A stretch of DNA of 64,000 bases from Ochotona curzoniae (taxonomy: Eukaryota; Chordata; Mammalia; Lagomorpha; Ochotonidae): NCBI RefSeq assembly GCF_017591425.1, contig NW_024466512.1:20699501-20763500 (forward strand). Reading direction: 5' to 3'. The stretch's first letter is position 1. Every line of letters starts with the position of its first letter. Below the pieces are notes generated by a model, which was not told the DNA's origin, ran no database searches, and saw only the letters and a list, made by a program, of their open reading frames with translations. This document shows positions 11,213 to 56,260 of this stretch, in pieces. The position numbers and the translations under genes are program-made.

Positions 11213-11227
11213 GTTGCCCCTGGTAAC
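11213..11227 (+). promoter_or_regulatory. RFX X-box in the ARL3 promoter / 5' UTR
   Basis: GTTGCC-CCT-GGTAAC fits the X-box consensus GTNRCC-N(0-3)-RGYAAC at every defined position. Its last base is 42 bases before the ARL3 ATG. RFX factors use X-boxes to drive ciliary genes, and ARL3 is one, so motif, position and gene function agree. Binding itself is inferred. Confidence 0.75.
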
Positions 11228-11268
11228 GGGGGAGGCTGCAGGAGGAGGAGGAGGGATTCGGCGGGAGG

Positions 11269-44898
<33,630 letters not shown>

Positions 44899-45122
44899 AA
44901 TCGAGACCAATGGAGGCGCAGGAGCTGCGGGAGCCGGATTCGGTCCTGAAAAACACTGATTTGCTGCTTTCTGACCAAATGTTTTTCCATCTGTGTGCAG
45001 CTACAGCTGTTTGAAGAGAGGGAACAACAACACAGCTCGAAAAGAATGCCCGTCCCAGCAGTAGGTTTAACTAATCTCTGAGGTTCAGTATCATTTTTCA
45101 AATAAAGGAATTATACTATTTC
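44899..45122 (+). other. ARL3: ARL3 3' UTR (minimal) with poly(A) signal
   Basis: The first well-placed AATAAA after the stop is at 45101-45106, with a plausible cleavage site near 45120 and a T/G-richer stretch after it, giving a UTR of about 220 nt. Longer isoforms into the repeat-free DNA downstream cannot be excluded. Confidence 0.55.
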
Positions 45123-47099
45123 CTCTGCATAATTGAAATAGTATTAAGTGTCTCAGAGCACATGATTAGCAAATGAGATCTTTTAAATGAGTGAGAGATT
45201 GCATTGCAGTTTAGACAATTCCAGTGGACTCTCGTTATTTTGTTTGTTTGTTTAAAAAAAAAAAAAAAAGGAAGGAACAAGAAAAAAGAAAACGGGGAAA
45301 CAGCCACTTCTGATGACTTCCTGCATTCCCTGACCTGCCCTAGACATTCCCTCCATGCTCTAGAAAACCGTAGGCTGCCTGGGCTGGTACTGCTCCGGGA
45401 CGCCCCAGTCGGTGCTGCCGGAAGCAGCCGGTGGGGGAGGGGAGAGGGCGAGCAGGTGATTAAACTGTCTTGTTATGCAGGTAGGAGACTGTGTGTGTGA
45501 TCCTCGCCCCTTGGACAAGGTGTGAGGAGGGGGCGGAAATCCCTTCTTGCAAACAAGTCAACGCATACCCCTTCCCCAGCCCCCTCTGCCAGCCACACGG
45601 GGAAAGCAAATTCTTACGACTTCTGACTGTAATGACATCTGGAATGTCAGGAGAGGTGGGAGGTTTTAATTCCAGAAAAATTACAAGGTCCTTAAAAAGC
45701 CCTCACACGGCGGGGTCTGAGCTGGTGTGCAAGGCTTTCTCCGGCTCAGCGGAGCAGGGACAGCCAACTCAGATTAGCTGGCTTCTCCGAGGCGGCCTAT
45801 GGAAGAGATTTCTAAAGCTCAAAGAATCCCATGTTTAAATGATCACAATAGGGCCGCTGCTATCAGATTTTAAAAATAAATGGAGCTTTGCCATGAACCT
45901 GCTCCGCTGAGAAAAGCCTGGCAGATCGATTTTTAGAAGAGATCAATTTTTACAGTGCTGGGGACCAGCTGGTGCGGGATGCGCGTGGGCTGGGCAGATA
46001 GGCTGGGGTGACCAGGTCACACCCAGCTTCCTTTGAGGAGTGAGGGGAAGTGTGTCCTCCAGGGGATGGACCGGAGGGGGACCAGCTGAAGCTTCCTCCC
46101 ACCCCACATTCCAGAAAAAGCTTGTTTTCCTAAGTCCTGAGAAAGAAATCCACGGCTACAGTAGGTCAGCGCCACGTCCAGTTCCCGAATTCAGCTGCCC
46201 TGGTGCCTGAGCTCGGGGGTTTCAGAGAATGACTAAGACCGGCCAGTGCCTGGTGGGTTCCACACCCACCCAACCCAAGGGCCCACTCAGCACTCTCCCC
46301 AGCACCACTGCTCCCCATCCCCCTACACCCCCCAGCTTTTTCTGGCCCAAAGACTGAGCTGGGTAAAAGTCATTAACACAGCCAGCTGGGAAAAGGTGCC
46401 CCTGGGGTGGCTGTGGACAGACCTGCCAGGACTTGCAAAAACAAAAGAAGGAGAGGGCTTTTTAATTTTTAACCATTTCATTGGCTGCTCCTTGATCGGC
46501 CCAGAAAAGAGGGTGCTCTGGCTTCCTGAAAGCTGCTGTCTGCTTGAATAGCAGCAAAGCCCCTGCTCCCAGCCTGGGCACGCGGCTTCCCAGCTTGGGA
46601 ATGCCTTATTCTGTCCAGAGAGTGACCAGGGTGCCATCTGAACTCAGGGATGCCTTCTTTGGGAATTCGGGCTGTTCAACAACCCCACAAGGTGGAACCC
46701 CTCGACGGGTGGGACTGGGAAGGGGGGCAGGGTAGGGAAAGTGTGCACGGGGCTCACACCACCAGCCTCACAAGAGGCAGCAAAGGCCCAGTCCGCAGGC
46801 CACCCCCCTCCCCCCACACACACCTCTGCTAACTGCCTCTGTCCGTGGGCACCTCGGCTTTCCAACGCAGGACTCCAGAGTCATGGGGGCTGTCACACAC
46901 TTTCATGTTCCCTTGGAGCCCTGAGGGACTCTGAAGAACTCTGTGGCAGCATTGGAAAGCTCCCATTTGTAAAAAACAAAACGCTTGCAAAGTCCCCTTT
47001 GCTCTCCCAGCACCCCCTCCTTGCCCCATGTATCCAGGACCAGCAGCCAGAATTTGAAGCTGGAAACAGGAGACACCCCCTCCCCCGCTTCTGCCCTCT

Positions 47100-47780
47100 T
47101 CCCGTCTGTCCGCCCTGGGGGCGTCTGGTTGTGCAGGGGAGAGGGGGGTGGGGTGCAGAGGGCAGGCAGGGCCTTGGGCGGGCGCGCTGGGAACGAGCTG
47201 CCCTTGTGGGAAAACTCCAGCCCCCTCCCCTGCAGCCGCCGCCGCCGCTGCGCTCCGGGCCCGCCCTGTGCGGCCGCTTTTGGCTGGGTACTCTGCGCCC
47301 AGTGCAATGCACCCTTTCCCCTTCACTCTCCCTTGGTTGCCATGGAAACAAGGGTGTCATTGATGTGGGCTGAGCGGGGGAACATGTCGGTGCACAGCTG
47401 AGAGCTGCCGATCCTGCCGGCAGAGAGCAGCGCGCGGGGTTAAGCCCGTGACAGCCAGGGCGAGCGCGGGGTCCCCGCCCGGGCCTTCCTCCAGCCCCGC
47501 GTCGCTCACTCCCGGGTTTTGGACCAGTTTCTGCCTTCTCCTCGGGACTAAGGTGGCGGCTATTTTTGTGCTCTTCTGCGCCCCACCCTCGCTGCGGGCC
47601 GCTCCTTATCCGGCTTGGCCTGGAGAAGCGACGGCCGGCTGGCCGGGGACTCGCTGCGCCATCCCCTGCCCCCCACTCCGGGCCGAGCTGGGCCTGGATC
47701 CCTCTGTCCCTGCCGTCCCAGGAACCCGGCTTCACCCCCTTTTATTTTTAGCTCCGTGCTCCGTGTGGTTTCAGGGTTCA
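47100..47780. promoter_or_regulatory. Orphan CpG island
   Basis: CpG-dense sequence with a (CCG)n-like run near 47235-47250, GC boxes and an X-box-like palindrome, in otherwise CpG-poor intergenic DNA more than 2 kb past the ARL3 end and 14 kb past the TRIM8 end. No ORF here resembles a protein I know. It could be an enhancer or the promoter of an unannotated non-coding RNA. Confidence 0.65.
47336..47349 (+). promoter_or_regulatory. RFX-type palindrome in the orphan island
   Basis: GTTGCCATGGAAAC differs by one base from the perfect RFX palindrome GTTGCCATGGCAAC. Motif match only, but it sits in the island next to a ciliary gene. Confidence 0.55.
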
Positions 47781-48467
47781 GTGCGAGACATCGAAAGGTT
47801 CTTTTTTTAACGTCCCTTTTGAAAACGATCATCAAAGGAAGGGACGTGGTGTTCGGTCATGTGGAAAACTCAATGTATAATTTAGACGTCTGTCAAAAAG
47901 CCGACAAATAATATTGCACCTAGGCGCAGGCCTCGGGGCGGAGCTTGGATGTTTTGTCCTTTAGAGGCCCGCTTGGTCCAGGTGCTCCAGATAACATCAC
48001 TCCCACACAGTCTCCAGCACCGGCACCCCTTGGGGGCCCTCCTACGGACAGGCACGCATGGCCTGGGATCCTGGGGCTGCACTGGTTCCGCGATGCCCTT
48101 GGGGAAACAGGCTTAGGTCCAGCTGGGAGACTTGTGTGACCCAGCACCTAACATTCTGTCCTGTGGCCACAGTGGGTGGCCGAGTGGGCAGCGTCCCAGG
48201 GCCCCGCCCTCTGAGACAGAGGAGCTGATCTCAGGCTGCCTCCCCAGGGCAGCCTCACTTGGATACAGGCAGGTCAGCAGGCAGCTTACCCCAAAGAGTC
48301 CAGCTGACTAGAAGGGAGAAAGAAGGGGTAGGCCTGCCCAGTAAGTGGTAGAATCTTCACTGCTCCTAGAATTTCAGATAAGTGACATTTTTTAGTCAAC
48401 TACACCCCGTGCAATATTTGAAGCATCCTTATAATACTAAAGCAAAAACAAACACATGGAAAACCCA

Positions 48468-49075
48468 GGGCAGACATTGTGACACATCAGGTTAAGCAGC
48501 TGTTTTGCCTGCCCATGTCTCACACTGGAGTCCATGCCCTGCTGTTCTATGCTCCATGTAAAGCTTCCTGTTAATGTGCCAAGATAATGTTCCAAGGACT
48601 CACCTGGTCTCCTGCCACCCACAAATTGGAGACCCAGATGGAATTCCAGGATCCTGGCTTTGAAATAGCTCAAGGGCCAGCACTGGAGCATTTGAGGAGT
48701 GAATCAGGGGATAGAAAATCTCTCCTTGGACACAGCATAGTAGCCTAGTGGCTAAAGTTCCCACCTTGGATACACCAGGATCCCATATGGGCACCAGTTT
48801 GCATCCTGGCTGCTCCATCTGCCTTCAAACTGCCTTTTTGTAGCCTGGGAAAACAATCGAGGACAGCCCAAAGCCTTCGGGCCCTGTACCCACGTGGTAG
48901 ACCTGGAAGAAGCTCCCGACTCCTGGCTTCAGATGAGCTCAGTTCAGGCTGTGGTGCCCATTTGGAGAGTAGATGGAAGGATTTACTCTCTGTCTCCTTT
49001 TCTCTGTAAATCTGATTTTCCAATTTAAAAAAATCTTGAAAAAAATTCTCTCTACCTTTCAAATACATAAATTTT
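48468..49075 (+). repeat. C-SINE, older type, split by an insertion
   Basis: Left part 48468-48725 and tail 49041-49075 (CTCTCTACCTTTCAAATACA) belong to one copy. Confidence 0.75.
48726..49040 (+). repeat. C-SINE nested inside another copy
   Basis: TTGGACACAGCATAGTAGCC to a tail with AAATCTTGAAAA. GAAAATCTCTCC before and AAAATTCTCTCT after form an imperfect duplication. Confidence 0.82.
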
Positions 49076-49107
49076 TTTAAAATCTACTTTATCTGAAATT
49101 CAATTTA

Positions 49108-49420
49108 TTTTAAATTGTTTATATTTATTTAAAAGGCAGATTTGTGGAGAGGAGAGACGAAGATCTTCCCTTCACTGCTTCACTTCCCAAACAAGCACAA
49201 TGGCCAGAGCTGAGCAGATCCAAAGCCAGGAGTCAGGAACTTCTGCATCTCCCATGCAGTTACAGGGTTACAAACTTTGGGCCATCCTTTGCTGCCTTCC
49301 CAAGCCATAAGCAAGGAGCTGTATGGAAAACAGAGCAGCTAGGACACAAATCGGCACCCATATGGGATCCTAATGCTTGGAGGTAGAGGATTAGTCAGTT
49401 GAGCCGTCATGCCAGGCCCA
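49108..49420 (-). repeat. C-SINE, intermediate type
   Basis: AAATTGTTTATATTTATTTA to GCCGTCATGCCAGGCCC. Confidence 0.85.
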
Positions 49421-49479
49421 ATGTGAAATTTTAACTGACCATCCTAGCTCTTTGTTGTTTCACTGAACTTTGCTCTGTT

Positions 49480-49745
49480 AAGGGACAGTGCAGCATCACT
49501 GGGAGAGGTATTCTTGTGAGCCAGAGAGACCTGGGTTCAGTTTTGCCCAACCTTAACCCAGCCCTGGGATGGTGAACAAGCCACCTAACTTTCAGTCCAG
49601 CCTCTTCATCTGTAAAATGGAATTAAAGTGTAAGGAGAGGTAGGGCAGCACCTAGCATACTGTGTGCCTCCAGATCTTACCTGTAAAATGAGCTAACGAT
49701 TATCTCATGGAGTTACTGGAGGAATCTGTAAAATTATGTAGGTAG
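49480..49745 (+). repeat. MIR-like element
   Basis: AGAGAGACCTGGGTTCAGTT, GGTGAACAAGCCACCTAACT and CCTCTTCATCTGTAAAATGG follow the MIR consensus order. Confidence 0.75.
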
Positions 49746-50050
49746 GGGCATGCATTGTGGCCAGGTGGGTCAAGACCCTGCTTGGGACACCCATATTCCA
49801 TACTAGTTGGAATGTTGCCTCTCCTGTTTCCAGTCCAACATCCTACCTATGTACCAAGGAGACAGCAGAAAATTCAAGAGCGTGGTTCCCTGCCACCCAT
49901 TGTGAAAGACCTGGACTGATTTCCTGGCTCCTGGCTTTGACCTGGTCCAGCTGATGTGGGCATTTTGGATGTAAACCAGCGGATATGGAAAATCTCTTTC
50001 CTTCTGTTTCTTCCTCTTTGTCTCTCCATCACCCTTAATGTCATTTGAAA
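49746..50050 (+). repeat. C-SINE, older type
   Basis: GGGGCATGCATTGTGGCCAG to CTTAATGTCATTTGAAAA. Confidence 0.75.
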
Positions 50051-50211
50051 AAGACTGTGCAGACACAGGTGCCTGGTAGAAGCTAAATCACTGGTAGCTA
50101 TTATCATCACTGGCAGAAATTCTGGAATCCAGCCAATGCCAGGCCCCCCAAGACTTGTGCTCCTTCATCCCTTCCCACATGACTCAGTGACCATCAAGAA
50201 AACACACATGT

Positions 50212-50891
50212 GGCCCAGCGCGGTGGCCTAGCAGCTGAAGTCCTCGCCTTGAATATGCCAGGATCCCATAAGGGCGCCAGTACTAATCCCAGTGGCTCCA
50301 CTTCCCATCCAGCTCCCTGCTTGTGGCCTGGGAAAGCAGTCAAGGACAGCCTTTTAAAGCCTTGGGACCCTGCACCCACCAGAAGAGGTCCTGGCTCCTG
50401 ATCGGCGCAGCACCAGTGTTGCGGTCACTTGGGAAGTGAATCATCAGACAGAAGATCTTCCTCTGTCTCTCCTCCTCTCTGTATATCTGACTTTGCAATA
50501 AAAATAAATAAATCTGGGCCCGGCGCGGTGGCGCAAGTGGTTAAAGGTCCTCGCCTAGCACGCCCGGGATCCCATATGGGCGCCGGTTCTAATCCCGGCA
50601 GCCCCGCTTCCCTTCCAGCTCCCTGCCTGTGGCCTGGGAAGGCAGCCGAGGACGGCCCAAGGCTTTGGGACCCTGCACCCGCGTGGGAGACCCGGAAGAG
50701 GCTCCTGGCTTCGGATCGGCATAGTATTGGCCCGTTGCGCTCACTTGGGGAGTGAATCATCGGACGGAAGATCTTCCTCTCTGTCTCTCCTCTCTCTGTA
50801 TATCCGCCTTTCCAATGAAAAAATAATAAAAATAAATCTTTAAAAAAAAAATAAAAAAAAAAATAAATAAATCTAAAAAGAAAGCAAGAAA
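50212..50891 (+). repeat. C-SINE, younger type, tail split by the youngest copy
   Basis: Body 50212-50515; tail remnant after 50861. Outer flanks GAAAACACACATG and GGAAACACACAGG look like its own duplication. Confidence 0.88.
50516..50861 (+). repeat. C-SINE, youngest subfamily, nested in an A-tail
   Basis: GGGCCCGGCGCGGTGGCGCA to a long A-rich tail. AATAAATAAATCT at 50503-50515 and 50862-50874 is an exact 13-base duplication. Confidence 0.97.
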
Positions 50892-50904
50892 AAGGAAACA
50901 CACA

Positions 50905-51234
50905 GGGGCTTAGCGTGGTAGCCTAAAGCCTTAAGTCCTTACCTTGCACGCACCGGGATCCCATGTAGGCGCTGGATTGAGTCCTGGCTGCTCTACTTTC
51001 CTTCTAGCTCTCTGCTTGTGGCCTGGGAAAGCAGTCGAGGATGGCCCAAAGCCTTGGGACCCTCTACCTGTGTGGGAGACCTGGAAAAACTCCTGGCTCC
51101 TGGCTTTGGATCAGCTTAGCTCTGGCCATTGCAGCCACTTGGGGGTGAACCAGCAGATGAAAAATCTTTGTCTCTCCTCTGTGTAACTCTTACTTCCCAA
51201 TAAAAATTAATAAATAAAATCTTAAAAAAAAAAA
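50905..51234 (+). repeat. C-SINE, younger type
   Basis: GGGGCTTAGCGTGGTAGCCT to AATAAAATCTTAAAAAAA. Confidence 0.92.
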
Positions 51235-51837
51235 GGAAAGAAAATGTGGTGTGAATTCTTGTTTATAAAAAAACAGTAAAACACACACAGGCAGCCAGCA
51301 ACCTTAGCAGAGGGGCCGGCAGCCCCCACCCTCTGGATTCTCAGGCTCCCCCCCCCCCCACCTCCTACGGTAAGATTTATAAGTAGGGACAGGCTCTTGT
51401 CAGAGGCTCCGATTGGCTCGGGGCAAAAACAGTTTAGTGCTCACTCAAGCTGCATTTTAGGGCCTCTGTGGCTCTCTCCCCCCTCGTCCCCCTTAATTGC
51501 AATCTGTTCTGTAATTTCTTTCTCCAACACTGCAGAACACACAGGAGTTGTAGCCGCCAAGAGCAGGATGGAGCGTTCCCGCTTCCTGCAGCAAATCTTC
51601 AGGTGCAGCCCCAGCTGTAAGGGGGTTCTGCGTGTGTCCCAAACCAGCCACATCCATGGACAGGAGGTGAGACAGCCAAGGCCACCTGGTGTCACTTCAG
51701 GGGAGAGTCACCAAGGATGTACCCACTTGTATCCAGTACTTCAAAGTGACTCTTATTTAACCCTGGCAAGGGCGCACATTGATTGCAGGTGTTATTGGCA
51801 CACGAGGGCTGGGGCTCACAGCATGTGAATCACCAAC

Positions 51838-52440
51838 CTGGCCTAGTGGTTAGGTTAAAATGCTGATTGGGGACCTGGCGCGATAGCAATAGTGGTTAAA
51901 CTCCTCACCTTTCACGCCCGGGATCCCATATGGGCACCAGTTCTAACCCCAGCAGCCCTGCTTCCCATCCAGCTCCCTGCTTGTGGCCTGGGAAAGCAGT
52001 TGAGGGCAGCCCAAAGGCTTGGGACCCTGCACCCACATGGGAAACCCGGAAGAGGCTCCTGGCTTTGAATCGGCTCAGCTCCAGTCATTGTGCTCACTTG
52101 GGGAGTGAACCACTGGACAGAAGATCTTCCTCTCTGTCTCTCCTCCTCTCTGTATATCCGCCTTTCAATAAAAATAAACAAATATTTTAAAAATATATAA
52201 ACTGTTTGGGACACCCATAACCCATTATCAGGGTGGCTTTGTACAGGGCTCCAGCTTGCTGCTGCTTCATTCCAGGCGAGGCAGCAGGTGGTGACTCAGG
52301 TCCTTGAGTGCCTGCTACATGCCTGGGAAACTAAGACTGAGTTCCTGGGGCCTGACTTGGGCCTGGCCCCACCTGAGCTATTACAGACTTTTGGGGAATA
52401 ACTCAAAAGATACATGTGTGTATCTGTCTCTAAAGCAGAT
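51838..52440 (+). repeat. C-SINE, older type, split by an insertion
   Basis: Left 51838-51870 (GGCCTAGTGGTTAGGTTAAA) and right 52200-52440 (GTTTGGGACACCCATAACCC) form one old copy. Confidence 0.75.
51871..52199 (+). repeat. C-SINE, younger type, nested
   Basis: GGACCTGGCGCGATAGCAAT to an A-rich tail. It interrupts the old copy exactly within its TGCTGNTTGGG motif. Confidence 0.92.
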
Positions 52441-52648
52441 CACATAGAAAGAACAAGGCAGAGGCAAGATTTGAACTTAAGCCAGTTTGACTGCTGGGCC
52501 CAGGGCTCCTGTCAGGGCACCTGTCCCTCTGGGTTTCTAAGGAGACCTTGGAAAAGGGGAACTAAGGAATCCTACCACACAGGGAACACAGAAGTGCTTT
52601 TCTTTCTGTCCCCGGGATGAAAAGCCTTTGCTAAAGATGTGAAAGACT

Positions 52649-52977
52649 GGGCCTGGCAGGATGGCTCAGTGGTGAAATCCTCAACCTGCAATCTCCAATA
52701 TACCACATGGGCATTGGTTCGTGTCCCGGCTACCCAACTTTTCTTCTAGCTCTCTGTTTATGGCCTGGGAAAGCAGCGGAGGATGGCCTAAAGCCCTGAG
52801 ACATTGCATCCATGTGGCTGAACAAGAAGCTCCCGGCTCCTGGCTTCATATCAGCTTAACTCCAACCTTTGTGGCCACTTGGGGAGTGAACCAGTGGACA
52901 AAATATTTTACTTTCTGTCTCTCCTTCTCTCTGCAAATCTGCCTTTCCAATAAAAATAAATGCATAATTTTTAAAAT
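52649..52977 (+). repeat. C-SINE, intermediate type, with diverged duplication
   Basis: GGGCCTGGCAGGATGGCTCA to AAATGCATAATTTTTAAAA. ATGTGAAAGACT and ACATGAAAGATT flank it (9 of 12 match). Confidence 0.88.
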
Positions 52978-53206
52978 ACATGAAAGATTGAGAGAATTGC
53001 TTGCAGAGCAAGCGAAGTCCTGGAGGGGCAGGGCTACATCGCTCACACCCCTGAAGTTCAAGGATTGAAGAGTGGCTGAGTAAGCCATGACTTCTAGTAC
53101 TTCTCCCTCCAATAATATTAGCTGTGTTCTTTAGACCACAGACAGGGATGCTGAAGCTCATGACTGTTTAGCCTTTTGCTTAACACTGTGTGCTGCAGGG
53201 AGGCCT

Positions 53207-53493
53207 TTGATGAAGTGCTGAGGCACTCACATGCCATGTTGGAGTGTCTGGCTCAAGTCCTGGCTTCTTGATTTCCAATCCAGCTTCCTGCTAACGCATC
53301 CTGGGAGGCAGCAGGTAAGGGCTCGAGCACATTGGTCCCTGCTACTCACACGGGAGATTCAGACTGATCTCTGAGCTCCTTCCTGGCTTCAGGCTGGCCC
53401 AGGGCTGGCTGTTGCAGCATTTGGAGAGTGAACCTCAGACAGAAGATCTCACTCTCTTGTTCTCTGTGTCTTGTTGCCTTTCACATCAAATAA
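53207..53493 (+). repeat. C-SINE, older type
   Basis: CCTTTGATGAAGTGCTGAGG to CCTTTCACATCAAATAAC. Confidence 0.75.
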
Positions 53494-53517
53494 CTACCAT
53501 GGAAATAAGTATAGTTT

Positions 53518-53835
53518 CTAAAAAGATAAAATGTATTTTTATCGAAACGCAGATTTACAGAGAGGAGAGACAGAAAGAAAGATCTTCTGTCTACTGGTTC
53601 ACTCCCTAAATGGTCGCAATGGCCAGAGTTCTGAAGCCAGGAGTCAGCAGCTTCTTCTGCCTCTCCCACTCAGGTGTAGGCACCCAAGGCTTTAGGCCAT
53701 TCTCTGTTGCTTTTCTAGGCCACAGGCAGGGAGCTGAATGGGAGGTGGAACAGCTGGGACATGAACCATTGCCCATATGGTATGCTAGAGCTTGCAAGGT
53801 AAGGATTTAGCCATTAAGTCATCATGCCCACCCCA
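53518..53835 (-). repeat. C-SINE, intermediate type
   Basis: TAAAAAGATAAAATGTATTT to CATCATGCCCACCCC. Confidence 0.85.
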
Positions 53836-55644
53836 CCTTTAAATAAGTTTTTGAACAGTGGCTTGACTGGGATTCCTCTGGACCACTGCTGGGAAGTTCA
53901 ACACCAGTTTTCTGCAAAAGGCTGCCCTGGCTGACAAGACCAGAGAACAGGGCACCAAGCAGCAGGGAGGTAGGTGAGGGAGGCCCTTTTTGTCACCCCC
54001 TTCCCCTTGTCCTGTCACAGGGCTCACATGACCCTTCTCCAGGGTCCCCAGTATTGGCTGCTCTGGAGGTCACCCCTCCAGAACCCTGGGGAGGCCACTT
54101 GCAGCTTCAGTGCTGACAGGGACAGCCTACCTCCTCTCCAACCAGGCAGTTACCCCAGAGCCCATTTAGACCTCTGGAGGGAGTGAGATGGCAGGGCACA
54201 TAGGGACCTCTCTACCCACAATCTTTCTTGGCTGGATGAGCTGAACTCATGCTCCCTGGACTGGAGAGGCCTGCAGGGTAGGCTGCCCCACGCCAGGGTC
54301 CAAGGTGTGACATGTGCCATGAGCCTTGCCCATTCCACTAGCCCCACCTTCCCTGGGTCTGCCCACAACCCAAGATCCAGTCCCAGCTGCACTGCCTGTC
54401 CTTGGGAACTAGAACTCAAGCCTTCCCAGCCTGCTTTGCTGCAAGAGATCAAACCAGACAGAACTGTCCACACAGCAACCCTGGATCCCTGAGGTTCTGT
54501 CAGAGGACCTGAGCTAGCTTGACCTAGGACTTCTAGGTCTACCTGCAGCTGGCCTGAAGCCAGCAAAGGGCAGGGCCTGAATTGTTTTCTTGCCTGTTGG
54601 CCACACTAAAAGGAGAAGGAAAAAAAAAGGCTCTAGTTCTCTAGGCTGGAGCCCATGAGGTCCAGCCAGTCCAGGCCAGTGCTCTGCTCCTCCATCCTTC
54701 TCCTATGGCAGATGCATGAATTGGATGGCAGCGTGGATTCACCCTGACTCACTCCCCGAGCCACTTCTCTGCACTGGGACCACCAGATCTGGCCCAGCAG
54801 TGGGTTGGGAGAGGAGGAGGGAGGAAGAGGCCTTCAGGGTTTGAGGCTGAGCCAGGCAGACTGGGGGTGTTCCACAGCTGCAAGCAGCCCCCCAGCTCAG
54901 TCTGTGAATGGATGCCTCGCCCCCTCCGCCCACCCGCTTGCTTCTGGAACAGTTGGTCCTAATGAACGCAAAGCAGGCAGGGCAGCTGTGTGCATTATCC
55001 ATATGTATGGGGAGGGGTCTGTTTATCCTCACATCCCACTCCACCCTGCAGCTGCTGCCATCCCACGTGCCAGGAGGGTGAGTGGGCTCCAAGGACTCGG
55101 CCTGCACCCAGGGTTCCCCCCAACCCTGACCCCCTCCTCTCCCAGCCCTCCCTCCCCCCAGCCTCCACCCACAGTCTTAACTTGACCCATTTCAGAAACA
55201 GAAGTTGGTGTGTGTCTATTTGAGAGAAAGGGGTGCACGCGCACATGGTCACCCCCATCGGTGCCTTTGATTTCCTCTGAAGCATCTTGATTGCGGATGC
55301 TCAATGGCATCTCGCTGCCACTGCTCCCTCACCAGCTTCTGGCTCTGTGCCGCCTCCTCCCTGGAGCCCAGATTTTCTGCTGACTCTGTGGCTGGCTGGC
55401 AGGGAAGGAGAAACCCGGATATAGGCGCCCACCCCTTGGCTGAACGGTAGGGCCTGGGGGTTCAGCCTGAGTCTTTCCTGTCCCTTGGGCTGGATTCAAT
55501 CTGCCCTTGGCACCCCCATCTCTTGGTTCACTTGGCCCTCCCACCCCACTGCCACACCTGACCCTTGGGTTTCCTCCTCTGTGGCGGTTCCTTTTCTTCC
55601 TGGTCAGAGCTGCTGGATCTGGGAGATCCTGGGAGTGCTCTGAC

Positions 55645-55912
55645 ACAGGGGCCCAAGTTGCCACTCGGGATACCATATTGCCCTGGAAGTACCTGGTTCA
55701 AGTTTCAACTTCATCACTTCGGCTCCAGCTTGCTGCTGATGAATCTTGGAGGCAGTATAATATGGCTCAAGTGCTTGGGCCTCCGCCACACATATGGGAG
55801 ACACTGTGGCGTTCCAGGCTGTTCCTGGATATTGTGGGAAGTTGGGGAGTGAATCAGAAGATGGAAATCTTTCATTCATTCTGCTTTTCAAGTAGATGGA
55901 AATAAACAGCAT
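55645..55912 (+). repeat. C-SINE, older type
   Basis: CCCAAGTTGCCACTCGGGAT to TTTCAAGTAGATGGAAATAA. Confidence 0.7.
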
Positions 55913-55929
55913 TTAAAATGAGAACAATG

Positions 55930-56031
55930 ATTCTATTGTAACAATATGGGGGAAATCAGTCGGGGAGGTGCGACTTTTGGGGGGGATCCCAGACCCTACA
56001 TAATTGTATCATAAAATTGAAAATTAAAGAA
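55930..56031 (+). repeat. 5'-truncated LINE (L1-like) 3' end
   Basis: 102 bases with the same order as the 35.1 kb copy: G-run, ATCCCAGACCCTACATAATT, then A-rich. AAAATGAGAACAATG (55915-55929) and AAAATGAGGACAATG (56032-56046) flank it. Confidence 0.8.
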
Positions 56032-56089
56032 AAAATGAGGACAATGCAGCTAACTGCTCCTGCTCAGCCTTCTGAGACCCTGTGGTATG

Positions 56090-56260
56090 CGTTTCCCACA
56101 TGGGAGATGCAGTCCCAGGGATTTGGACTGTCCTCTGTTACTTTCTTAGGCACATTAGCAGGGAGCTGAACAGAAAGTGGAACAGCCAGAACTTGAACCA
56201 GAATCTATGATATTGATGCCACAGATTTTCACTTAACCCATTGTGCCATCATGTCGGCCT
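56090..56260 (-). repeat. C-SINE, truncated
   Basis: GTTTCCCACATGGGAGATGC to TGTGCCATCATGTCGGCC; the tail half is absent. Confidence 0.72.

Noticed and set aside
46893..47735. 280-residue minus-strand ORF and overlapping plus-strand ORFs
   Set aside because: Open frames arise from GC-rich sequence in the orphan island; overlapping frames on both strands have similar length and none looks like a known protein.
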